DNA of 64,000 nucleotides from Acanthococcus lagerstroemiae. Lineage: Eukaryota > Arthropoda > Insecta > Hemiptera > Eriococcidae. The number at the start of each line of letters is the position of its first letter. Position 1 is the stretch's first letter. The notes below the pieces were generated by a model. That model searched no databases, was not told the DNA's origin, and saw only the letters and a list, made by a program, of their open reading frames with translations. Shown here piece after piece: positions 33,046 to 44,270 of the stretch. Position numbers and translations under genes: made by a program. The stretch covers positions 56,357,535 to 56,421,534 of the forward strand of contig CM063111.1 of assembly GCA_031841125.1 (NCBI GenBank), in the 5' to 3' direction.

Positions 33046-33654
33046 CGAAAACTGACACTTTTCAAAACTTATGTTTTCTTACTTGCAAGAGCAACGTAGT
33101 AACAATTTCTAGACATGTTTTTCTTCATCTCATCGTTCAAGGAGTGAAGATGGACACATGCAGAAGTGTTTGCGATTGTTAAAAGCTTGTATTTGCAAGA
33201 GGTAGGACTGTTGGTCGGACCCTAGCGACAAAATATTAATTAGCGGAAGAGCCTAAGTATCCACGAGCCATAACTAATTCCAAATTCAATGATTAAAGAA
33301 ACCAAACTTTGTGATCTAGGGTTAACAAACTGTTTTTATTGAGTCTTGATCATTCTATGATTCCGTTGAAGACTTGGTTCGGTGGACTTGAGATGATGTA
33401 TATCAACAACAGGAAGCAACGATTTGCCCCTAGGAAATGACCCTGAATTTTGAGAACACGTGACTTATGCGCAAATTGTTGACTATTGCTGATGTACATA
33501 CATAATCCGAGGTCTACTCTATAGTAGGTACCCAACAAACTAGCATGGGCACAGCCAGGGGGAGGGGGAAAACTGGGGCGCTTGCCTCAGTGGATAGAGA
33601 CTGAAGTTATATTGTAGTGTGCATTACCCGACATTAATAGATATTTCAGCCGTA
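33046..33654. other. No gene; small TTGGACGC-family scrap
   Basis: TTTTGAGAACACGTGACTTA at 33453-33472 matches the interior of the TTGGACGC-family elements. The rest shows nothing. Confidence 0.4.
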
Positions 33655-34040
33655 AAATAATAATACAAAAACCACGTTTTTTAAAAATTCCGCACATTTT
33701 TGCGATTATCTCGATAAATATGTTTTCTAAAGAAAAGTTGTACGGGGCCTTCTTCTAGAAAATTTAACAAAGAACATTTTATGTTATTTGCATGTTGGTC
33801 CTAAAGCGAATATTTTTTCAGATAACTGCGATTTAGCTTGTAAAGATCGGTTATGAAAAAAAACATAACAAAAGCCACGTTCCTCGAAACTTTTACACTT
33901 TTTTGCGATTATCTCGGTAAATATGCGTTCTAGGGAAAAGTTTTATAGGCTATTTTTTATAGAAAATTCAACAAAGAACATTTTATGTTACATGCATTTT
34001 GGTCCTGAAGTTGATATATTCCGAAATATTCGCGGTATTT
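33655..34040. repeat. Diverged tandem duplication, period about 210 bases
   Basis: CACATTTTTGCGATTATCTC and TTTTGCGATTATCTCGGTAA, ACAAAGAACATTTTATGTTA (twice), and GTTGGTCCTAAAG / TTTGGTCCTGAAG recur in the same order about 210 bases apart. Two units, roughly 80 percent alike by eye. Confidence 0.75.
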
Positions 34041-37000
34041 GGTAAAATCTCAGTATTACACATACTTTAAGATCAAAACGCCCGGGGTTAATGACCTTAG
34101 ATTGAGTTCAAATTTTTTAAGGCGTGTTTCTAGGTTCATTGGAATCAAATTTAGGTCGCACTCAATCAATTGGCGTCAACTTGTAAAATAAGGAACACCT
34201 TAGACTGCCCTGGTAAGAATGGCAGTTCTCGATTAGAGCAGACAATCAAAAACTTGACCACTGAGGAACTTTCCACGGAAATTGAGGTGTCTACTACTGC
34301 CCAATCTCTCGTGAAACTCATTCAAAATCTGTGTTAGAGTTCGTCAGTACTAATTCGGACCCCTAACTTCTGGTTAATATGCATTCAGACTTCTAAGACT
34401 CCTTCAGGATGAGTCTCTAGTATAGCTTGCCAAGAGACATTATAAGTAGTGGAGGCTCATCCATCATGTTCAACGGCTCATTGAATCTCTACGAGATTTT
34501 GCTCCCCCATGATAGACTAGTGAGGCTATTTCTCCCAAAGCCTAGCAGCATGAGTCGATCAAAAGTCTTGATAAGCCTTCAATGGAGCCTTAATATAGAT
34601 TGAACGAGTCTTCAGGAATCCACACAGTCTTACCGAGTCTTTCAATGTTTACTCATATTGAACCGACCTGAAATAACCTTTGGAGTCCATACACAATCTC
34701 AAGAAGTAGTTGACCTGCTGGAGCACAATTTTATGGGGTCCTAACTAGTGCCATCATTAGAGTGCGGATTTCTTGGTTCACTGAGGGGAAATTTGGCTCT
34801 GAAAATTAAATTTTCGGCAGTATTTGGCAAAAACAAAAAAAAACCTCTAAAAGAGACGAAAATAAACCCATTTACCTGAAAAATGTCGTGTATTACATAA
34901 CTGCAAGATATTTTTCAACATATTCTTGGGTAAATGTAAAGCTTGCCATCTTTCAAGTTTCATCTACCCACCGTGCATGTAATTTCATGAATCGTGAGAT
35001 GTAAATATTGAATTCTCTTCATTTTCGTTCTACGTAGGAACAGTACGTCTAAAATCGGTGGCTCTCGGCACTTCCTTCGTTTTCAGTGTTTGTTCCATTT
35101 TCGGAATTTTTCGGCAAAATAAATTTTTCCTACCCCCCCCCCCTCCCCATGACATGCACTTCTATTTCATTTTCAACCGTTCGCCCTACAAGGAAATGAT
35201 TCGGCAAATGCCGGAGAATCCGAATTCTAGTCATCACATATCGAGTCTTACTCAAATCTTGAGTCTCATAATAAGTCGTAATGCAGTCTTAGAAAGCCAC
35301 AAACGTGTTTTAAAAAGTCCATAGGATACTCCGTTTGAACCGCATTACTTTGCAGTGTCAAATATGACAAGTTAATAAGCATAGCGGTTGACTGATCCCC
35401 GCGATTATAAGGGCGAAGATTGTACGTTGAAGTTACAATGTGCTCATCAACCGAACCAGGGGCAGATCTAGGATTACATCTTGGGGTGAGGGGAGAGGGT
35501 TATCGGGCAGCAACCAATCATCATCGCGTGCAGCACTATTATGTTTTTTCGTTTTTTTCTTCTTTCCATGGAGAGGAGGGATTAACCCACCCCTTCCCAT
35601 TAATCCGCACCTGAACCGAACAGAGTTCAAAAATTCTATCAGAATACTATGAAATAGCTCGAAAAAAGAGGGCTCCAGTAGAGGAGTGTGTTACAGTCCT
35701 AAATGGATCGCCTTGGAGCCCCGCGACGGGTTTTGGGCTCAAAGCAGCATAAAAGATAGAAGTGGAAGTATGAAAACTGAATCTAATAATATTTGGAAGA
35801 AGAATATCAGGAAGAGATAGCTGTGCGCTTTCAGGTACCGGATAGATCGAAAAGATATGAGTGACAATAGAATAGTCCCGCGTTTCTGTCAATCAGTTAT
35901 TTTTCCGGAAACTCCTAAACTTGACACTTGCATTTCGTAGAAACGACATAAGAAATGTTTAAAACTTAAAAGTTACCTTCGTTAAAGAGGCGCTTTCATT
36001 AGTATCTCCCCGTCCCACGCTGTAGCCGGCGCGCAGCTATAATAATAAATTACAAATGACTTGAACTGTCATCATTTTAAAACTTTTTGTCAAGTTATTT
36101 CTTTAAAAACTAGAAGAACTCATTTGAATTTTGACAATAGTTACGCTTACTTTTCCCACCACTCATACAATAGAACCCTCTTTTGTCATCAGGTCGGCTA
36201 GCAGAACGAATAACGTCAATATACCATATCTGTGCCCCTTCTTGTGAGGTTCAGCAATATCCATATACGTATTTATAGATTAAGTATTCTTGCTTGACAT
36301 TGTAGGGTAAGGTGGTGCACTTCAGGCGGAACACCTAATCTTGAAACGTCTTACCCTAACGAATCTTAGCGTCTTCTTGCAGTTCGAAGAAGTTTACCGA
36401 ATTAACACTGTTTGATAGTTCTCTTTATCAGGGAAGACAAACAGCATTGGGGTTCCAAATTAGGATTCGTTGGTGGCAAAAACTGATCAGGGAATTATTA
36501 ACAATGGATCTTCTATTTTTAGGCGGGGGGGGGGGGGCTATTTGCAGTCGCGGTCCTGAAGAGTCTCGCTAGATCGTAACATAGCTGATTTCACGAGTCT
36601 TGATCTAGTCTTACCAACTTTTGATGTGCGACGACAAGCAAGAGGACCGAGCATTTCTCTACTTTGCAATTAATTTAGATTGAGGAAAAGTTTTTTTCAA
36701 AAGCTAACACAGAATTGAACCCCTTAACCCCTCTCCGTAGCTGAATATTACGTTTTATTTCCAATCAGTTCTCGTAGCCCAGCCAGTCACTTTAGTGAGT
36801 TGACAAAATTGGGCAACGCACTTCAGGCCATGTCTGTCAGTATTGTTTCATCTTCCACGCATCAACTGGTCGGCACAATTCGTTCAAAACGTCGTTGGCT
36901 TGTTCATTCAGCAGCGGAAGGTGGGTTGATTGAAAGCAGTCAGTCCCTACACATACTGAATTGTACTTGCCAGGATCCCTGAATTCGCCACTGTCCTAAC

Positions 37001-38639
37001 CACTCATAGAATAGCGAGTACTCAGTTCTGGGGTGAGATCACCGTGACGCATTACGCGGCGCAATCCTGCATTCCTGACAACATCGGCCATCGAAGACTT
37101 TTCCACGCGCATACATTCGATACTCTTCCTCCTCTTCAGTTCCGTAGTCAGTAATCATTATTCGTTGGACGTGTTAATCTTTCTTCTCTCGCGCGTACAG
37201 CTCCTCCTTTTGATTCGAAACTGGACTATCGCGAGCAGATTGTATCGAAACTCCGGCGTGATTTCAATTCGGGGCGACTTCGTGTACGGAGGATTGAAAA
37301 TCGAAAAAAGCAGCCTTCTGCGTCGGCGTTCCACGAAACTGGTTCCGCGACCAAAATACGCCTGCTCGACTTGGTCGTACAAACGATGCGTACACAGATA
37401 GACCCTCGAACCTCCGAATTTCGAGCCTATAGCGCGTCGATAATTATAGGGTACCTAAGCTGGGCCAGATTAGGGGCGTTCTGATGAGTCGTTTACACCT
37501 TTCCTCGTTGATCAAGCTGCCAAGTTGGAAGCTGCACCAAGTTCTCGCCGAGAACGCATGTTCGAACAACTTAACTATGCCGAGTGATGGGATGGTTTCA
37601 GTGTGAATGGTCTGCAGTCGAGTCGATTTCGTATTCCCGGCGTGTTCGTTTTGTCGAATTCAAATTACTGTTGGCCTGTAACCGACTCACTCGGTCGCTT
37701 CTGACTGAGAAAAGGCCGGATGGAGACGCAGCCCTGCTACGGCACTGTTCAGCCTTACTTCTACGGCGTGCACTGAAGACACTTCGACTGCATCGAAATC
37801 TACCCCATAGATTACAGCGCGACATCGGCCCAGCCCCAGTGTCCCCCGGGCCTTCCAAAATACGCTCGACGTCGCTTCGTGCCATTCGCTGTCGACTATT
37901 CTGGAGAACTCGCGCTTAAAATGCATCGTCTGCTCGGAACTCCCAAGGCCGAGACAAGAAAGACAAGGCGTTCGAAGAGCCTTGCGAGGGAGTATACGGA
38001 CTCGAGAAAGTTTTCTATGTCTTAATAAATTCGTAAAAACAGCCGGAAAAACACAAAATGAAAAACAGGATACGCCGCCAGAAGCGAGAAAACACCTACT
38101 CGCGTTCTCGGCCTGGATATTCTCATTCTCTCTCGCTGGAGTTCGTTCGATTTACAACTGTGGAAATTACGTGAAATGTATGTGAAACTTCCAGAAGAAG
38201 TCTCTCATCGCCGCCTTCGACTGCCGTCAGTTCTATACGTGCGCGTGTATTTCTCGCGTGCCGCGTACATACGAGGAGCGCGTACCCTACAGTTCCACAT
38301 AAATATGCATGCGCGCCCGCTTACACATGTCATCATTAGACTACTTTCGTACATTTCATTTTCTAGAACTTCTAGGAAAGCCAAATTTCGAGTACCGTTT
38401 CTCTTTCGATACACGAGAAGAGAAACTGCACCTCTCTCGAACACGCCACCACATCCACGCACTTTGTGCCGGCAATGAGGAAGAATAATCGAGAAAACAA
38501 AATGAGATTTGAAATAAAAGGTGCTCCATTCTGTAATGTGGAAACCACAAGTTTCAGTTGATTTCTGTATCTGATCTTTGTCTTGGTCATTGCACACTTG
38601 AGGAGGAAAATCTTCGAGATCTTTTTAGCTCTCTAATGT
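34041..38639. other. No gene recognised; GACTC repeats, poly-C/G tracts and CpG-rich sequence
   Basis: 34370-34650 has GAGTCTT/AAGACTC words of the dispersed family. There is an 11-base C run at 35133 and a 13-base G run at 36525. 37140-38600 is CpG-rich, apparently single copy, with overlapping frames on both strands (such as 37584-37919) that have no recognisable domain. Confidence 0.35.
36525..36537. repeat. Poly-G run (13)
   Basis: One of several 10-13 base G or C runs in the window (others at 35133-35143, 43526-43538, 59513-59524, 63665-63674). Length may be inaccurate in any assembly. Confidence 0.9.
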
Positions 38640-39192
38640 ATCTCTGCCAAGTCATCTCGGGAAGAATCTAGTTCGTCAAACTGAAAGTGGGCAAAAATAC
38701 GAGAACCTTGACAGTTGCGGTGTATGCCTCAACTTTCGGAGCGGACAGAGAAGAACTGAATAAGTTCTATGATGAGCTGGGTGAGACCTTAAGCAGGTAC
38801 AGGGAATATTATAATTTGCTCACGGAGACCGGAATGCCATTGTTAGAGCTAAAGAAAACCATTCACAAAATATTGGGGATTTTGGCTTGAGAATTCGTAT
38901 AATTACAATAGGGCTAAATTACTCAATTTCTGTGCAGAATTTAATCTAAAGGTTGCGAATACTTTTTTTACAAAAAATTAAAAATTAAAAAGGACGTGGC
39001 AGTCCTCTGGGGGCAAATACAAAAATGAAATAGACCATTTCCTGTGCAACGACACGTCAATAGTGGAGAATGTCGTGGCTCTGCCGGGCTTCCGTTTCAG
39101 TTCAGATCAAAGGCTCTGTAGAGGGACAATATGCTTCCCAAAAAGAGCCAAGTTCAAAAGTTATAATAAAGTTCTTTGATAAGATTAAAGTT

Positions 39193-39958
39193 CAGTGGCG
39201 TCGCGTGGTGCTCTTTCCGAGGTGTTCAACTGGCGGGTCTACGCCCCCCCCACACACAAAAATCAGTATGTATCAAAAACTTATGGTCAGTATCAGTATG
39301 TATAAATAATGAGCGTCAATGAACAATGAAGTTGCATCCATCCACTCACCACATAGCAGCATGCGCTTCCAGAACATTCATTTTTTCTGGGGAACACCCT
39401 GCCATTTAAATTAACGAAATCTCCGCTCCATTTTTTGTGGTCTTTGTTGCGAACGCTACTGCGATAAGACCAACGAGAGTGTGCAATGTTGCTAGTGAAC
39501 AACCTACGCGATTCCCATAGTATGTGACAAAGGTAACGCCATTGCGACAATACCGACAAGAGGGTGCAGTGTTGCTAGCGAACATCCTTATGCGATTCCC
39601 ACAGTATGTGACAAAGATAACGCCACTGCGATAAGACTGACGAAAGTGTGCCATGTTGCTAGTGAACTTCCTACGCGATTCCTATAGTATGTGACAAAGA
39701 TAGCGTCATTGCAACAAGACCAACAGGAGTGTGCAGTGTTGCTATGAACATCTTACATGATTCCTATAGTATGTGACAAAGATAAGAATCGCGCGAAGCG
39801 CAAAGAGGAAAATTCCAGCTACTTTTCAATTTTTCGAGGTTACATTTTGTATTTTAGTCAAAATTTAAATCTTTCCTTGTTTCTGGGGTTTTTGTTGTGA
39901 GACAAAAATTAAGCGTGTGTACAATGAACACCTTGAACACCCAGATACGATGCCACTG
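39193..39958. mobile_element. hAT-type element carrying a minisatellite, copy 2
   Basis: The 766-bp element has the same CAGTGGCGTCG start as copy 1 and ends ACGATGCCACTG. It is flanked by the identical octamer TTAAAGTT (39185-39192 and 39959-39966). It lies inside the RTE-like LINE, whose reading resumes directly after it, so it is younger than that LINE. It contains four 83-base units. The unique left and right parts match copy 1 closely. Confidence 0.93.
39462..39786. repeat. 83-bp minisatellite, four units
   Basis: Units match those in 17881-18267. The last unit shares CAACAGGAGTGTGCAGTGTT with the last unit of copy 1, so the array edge is conserved while the number of units differs (four against five). 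Confidence 0.92.
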
Positions 39959-41690
39959 TTAAAGTTATTCCGGTTGAACATGAGGACGAGGCACACAGGG
40001 AATTGAGAGAACGCCTACAGGAGCTTAACCGCGGATGAATGAATACTATATCTTACAGGAACTGTACGTCAAAATGGTAAAATCAATGAGGGAAACAACT
40101 GACCAATTTGGCGCTCTAAAGGGGAGCGCGAAAATGGGTGACAAGCTATCAGCGGATACAAAGGATCTTATAGAGAAAAGAAACGAGCTCGAACGGAAAG
40201 ATAAAAAGTCACAAATGGAGAAACGTGAGGTACACTTACTAAGAAAGAAAGTAAAAGTAGAAATAAGACAAGATTGGAAGAACTATGAGAGATGTAATGA
40301 GAGTATTTTGGCAGAGAGCAAGTCAAGCAAAAAAGTTCGGAAAGAGCTATACCCGGATAAGAAACTTATTCCCAGAATGCAAAATACAAACAATGACAAG
40401 GTACATGGCCGAAACCAAATCGTTGGAATTGCCATCAGCTTCTACAAGTAGTTATACATACAAGAAAACTAGCAAAGGAAGAGAAGCGAAAATCGAAGAA
40501 CCAAACGCGGAGGACTTCCCGGTCTTTCTGCAAGCCGAAATAAGGAAAGCAGTGAACTCAATTAAGGTGGAGAAGGCAGTGGGGCCAGATGGGATAGACA
40601 ACGGGATCCATTCAGCTCTTCGCAGAAGAGATAATACCCATCCTGACTTGTCAACAAGATTCTGGACGAAGAAGAGATTCCATGTTCATGGAAGAAAGCA
40701 GAAATTATTCTGCTTTTTAAGAAGGGTAAAAAAGATGACATCAAAAACTATCGACTTACTTATCAGTTTGACCTCAAATCTGGGCAACATTTTAATGAAA
40801 ATTATGAAAAACAGAAATTACCCTCAGTTGGATCTCCAACAGTCGAGGGAGCAGGCGGGCTTTCGTATAGATCACTTAATGATCGACCAAATTTTTATAA
40901 TAAAACAATTAACTGAAAAGGCAAACGAATACAACTTTCTGACTTTCTTTCTATTTTATTTATGGACTTTGCGAAATCATTCGACACGGTCGACCACGAA
41001 TTTCTGTGGAAATCGTTGAAATTTCACGGCATCAATCGAAAGGCGATAAAGATTATTAAATCGATGTATGCGGGAGCGACCGCTTACGTTAAATTAGATA
41101 AAAAAAGGAGAAAGTTTCGAAATAGGTAGGGGTGTTAGACAGGGGGACCCGTTGTCATCCAATCTGTTCAACTGCGTTCTGGAGGGACTGGGAAGGCAGG
41201 GGAGTGAGGGCTAATGGGGAGTACCTAGCAAATCTTAGGTTTACGAACGACGTGGTTCTCTTGGCAAATAATTGCCCCCATCTAATCGCGATGGCGGAAG
41301 AGTTCTTAAAAGTATGCGAGAGAGCAGGGCTAAGCGTGAATCCTATAAAAACTAAAATACTGGCTAATAACTGTTTGTGACGTGATATTAAAAACTGAGA
41401 AAATTGAGAGAATAAACAAGATAAGCTATTTTGGGCAAATTATCTCCTTCCAGTGCGCGAGGGAGAAGGAGCAACCAAATCGCACCAAGTGTGGATGGGG
41501 CAGATATGTTATACTATGTTAATTTCAGGAGTCATCCCGTTAAGGGTATCGGCTTCGGGAGCTCAGTCTCTCCTCGCTGCAGTAGTGGTAGAGCTCAGCC
41601 TGTGTCTTCTGACTTTCACTGTCGTACTTGTAAGTAAGATTTGGATTGAGAGACGGTGGAATCTCAGCTTAGCATAGAAGACTTGCGTCG

Positions 41691-43109
41691 GATATACGAG
41701 TGTACGACTTCTACGCAGGGTGTGCCCTTCGATTTTTCTTGACGTAGTGCACTTACTACAAACGGAGAGTAAAATAGATCTTGGACAAACAAGTAGATAG
41801 ACTCGTTCAAGGGTAAAGAGTTAGTCCTCGGCGGAGGGTAGGTGTTCAAATAGAGTTCTGCCGACGAGGAGAGGGTTGTAGCTCCTGCTTTTCTCTCACA
41901 TTAATGGCCTGGTCAAAAGCTTGCTACCTTCAAGCGTGTCACGATCACAATTAATTCATCTTCTCGTACAAAACCGTGTTCTTCATTCCGACACGTGCAA
42001 AATTTGGCCTTGGCATTCGAGCGAAACTGAGCGCGAGCGTTTAAATATTTCTCGGCTATTCATAATAAAGGAGAAGGGGTAAGAAAATGGAACTAAATAA
42101 CGAAGAGTGGAAGTGAGTAGAAGCACTGACTGAGACAGAGAAAACGAGAGAGGTCAAAAAGAATTAGAAACAGCACTCGAAAAACTTTTTTTTTCTCGTT
42201 TTACGCACTTGTGCGTTTCGTTAGGTAAACGTTTCGATGAAAAGTCACTTGATAAATTTTCATACTACTTTTCTTCTATACTTTTGCCTCCCTCTGCCCG
42301 TCCTCCGTCTTTCCTTCTTTTCTTTCTGTCTGTATCTGCTCTACCGAACTCGTTCGCGGTTTACGCTTCACTGCCCGTAATCGACGTTTTCGCCCAAAAA
42401 AAAAACCAAACTCGCCCAAATTCGATTTATATCCATTTACGCGAGTTTATATTTTATTATCGTTCGCCCCTTCTGTATCCTTTCCGCTACTAAATAATTT
42501 TTTTCCTTCCTTTTTACGACGTTGTCCCGAAATCGTTAAGCTCGGACAGGAACACTCACTTCTCTCGTTTTTATAGCCGCGACGAGCGCGTAAAAAATAG
42601 ACGAAAAAAAAAAGGAAGCAAAGTCGTCGACGAAAGGCCGGCCGAAAAAGTTTGTTAGTTTTATAAGCAAGCTATCTGGGGCACAGTGGGTAAATTGTGA
42701 ATTTCTTGCGAACAACGATCATCGTATATCTTGTGCATCGTGGACAAGATATGATGTGCAAGTTGTGCACCTCTTGCGAACCACACGATACGCAGTCGTG
42801 TCCAAACGCGGGTGCACGGTGAGGACGACAATGGCAATTCTAAATTCGAAACGCCTGTTGCTTTTGTGTGCATGCGCCTCGGACGTATCACCCATATTTT
42901 GCGTCAAGTATGAGATATAAGGCTACGAGGTTGGCGACAGACATCCGACTAAACGGTATTTCAGCGTTGTGAGAAGGTCATTTGAGTAACAGCCCAGAAT
43001 TTTCGGCCTCCCTCTAGATAACTCAACGCGAAATATGAGGCTGATGGAATAAGCAGTGCCACCAAACTGGACGTCCGAGTCTTGAGGGCTGTAATTTACA
43101 CTCATTCTG
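41691..43109. other. No gene; CpG-rich unique sequence in the middle
   Basis: 42000-42660 is CpG-rich and shows no repeat or family resemblance. 42660-42900 has repeated CTTGCGAAC and TTGTGCA words. Nothing codes convincingly. Confidence 0.35.
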
Positions 43110-43505
43110 CACTGTTTTGGGCCCTCAACCTGAAATTTCTAACTCATTTCCTCCAAAGATATGTCTACTAGACATTAAGGGCAAGTGACATGCAGCCCTC
43201 CAGAGATGCATTTCAGCGCCGTCAAAAAATGTAGCAGTAATTTTGGGTTCATTTTGTGCTATTTCGCGCCAGCAAACCGAACTGTGTGCTCCCTTCTCGA
43301 GATATGTTTACCCAAAGTTTAGGGAAAGTGACACGCGGCCCTCTTTTACTCTATCCCGAATATAATTTTTTTTTAATATATACACTTGAGCCGTGAGTGT
43401 GTACTTATACTTTTGGGCTCATTTTGTTTACTTGGTTTGTGCCCTGTACCCTTCAAAAATATTAAGGCTAGTACCACCAACGGTGACGTGAAACTCTCAC
43501 ATTGG
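43110..43505. repeat. Degenerate tandem repeat, period about 150 bases
   Basis: TTTTGGGCCC...AAGATATGTCTAC...GGGCAAGTGACATGCAGCCC is followed by TTTTGGGTTC...GAGATATGTTTAC...GGGAAAGTGACACGCGGCCC and a weaker third unit from TTTTGGGCTCATTTTG to CGGTGACGTGAAACTCTC. Three diverged units in a row. Confidence 0.6.
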
Positions 43506-44129
43506 ATTTTGCCTTGGTATTTACACCCCCCCCCCCCCGAGGAAGGTGAGCACAAATATCGATATTGGCAATACAAATCACTCCAGAATACGCATAAAAA
43601 CATGACACCACTCACGATTCTGAAATGCAAGTTGGATAGGCTGCATGTTACCAACCAGATATAAACTTCATATTGAATATCTTGCGAGAAAAAGGGGAAA
43701 TTAGGGTTGATTATCCTGGAATAACACAAAATTACCATATCTAGAATCCACGTAAGTATAGGGAAGGAGCACTATGACCGTTCACAAAATCTTAACGATT
43801 CCCAATCAGGTTCCGCGGATCTAAGTCAGTCCTAATACAGTCTTCAGTCTTAAATGAGTCATAACAACTGATCTTACAGAACCGTCGAAGATTGTTCACG
43901 AGCCTCAATATGAATTCTGATATACCTTTGCTGAGTTTCGCAGTGCTGCCAGATCCAAACTTCCGAATTCCTTTCAATATTTAAATTTTTGGAAAAATCT
44001 AGAGAAATTTCACAAAACCTATATGCGGTTTTAACGATTTTTACCAAGATATTTTCAAATTTCTTCAAAAATCAGAAAATATTCTGAATTTCAAAGTTCA
44101 CAGTTCTAAACGATTTTGAGGACCGTATT
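43506..44129. other. Poly-C tract and GACTC/AGTC repeat; no gene
   Basis: A 13-base C run at 43526-43538. 43790-43870 carries the dispersed AGTC/GACTC words. Confidence 0.4.
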
Positions 44130-44270
44130 TCTTCTATGTAAACTGGTGTTGTGGGACGTATGGCGATGCACGCATGCCAAAGTGGCCCCTGAGACACCGC
44201 ACCCCCGGCACCGGAAACTACCCTTTCGGGCATCGCATCAGTACCGAGGGGATCTTCTATGTAAACTGGT
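44130..44270. mobile_element. 105-bp insertion flanked by 18-bp direct repeats
   Basis: TCTTCTATGTAAACTGGT occurs at 44130-44147 and again, identical, at 44253-44270. The 105 bases between are distinctly GC-richer than the surroundings and resemble nothing else in the window. A perfect long direct repeat around a short foreign insert is the footprint of target-primed reverse transcription, so the insert may be a retroposed small RNA or a strongly 5'-truncated LINE/SINE. No poly-A tail is visible on either side. Identity unknown. Confidence 0.6.

Larger units (their letters stand above)
38640..41690 (+). pseudogene. RTE-like LINE, decayed and split by a hAT element
   Basis: 5'-truncated in the endonuclease: LTVAVYASTFGADREELNKF, then VANTFF, KNEIDHFL and RFSSDQRL (normally SSDHR). 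After the insertion at 39193-39958 it continues with a connector rich in Lys/Glu (40035-40420) and then RT: AVGPDGID, FFLFYLWTLRNHS/FAKSFDTVDHEFLWKSL, GVRQGDPLSSNLFNCVLEGL. The catalytic box that should read F-A-D-D is F-T-N-D (41240-41251), so the enzyme is inactive. Many frameshifts and stops. Downstream to about 41690 there are only fragments. Plus-strand insertion; clade judged from recalled RTE sequence patterns. Confidence 0.88.

Noticed and set aside
36525..36537. G-quadruplex regulatory site
   Set aside because: A bare homopolymer run in non-genic sequence; no evidence of function, and such runs are prone to sequencing error.
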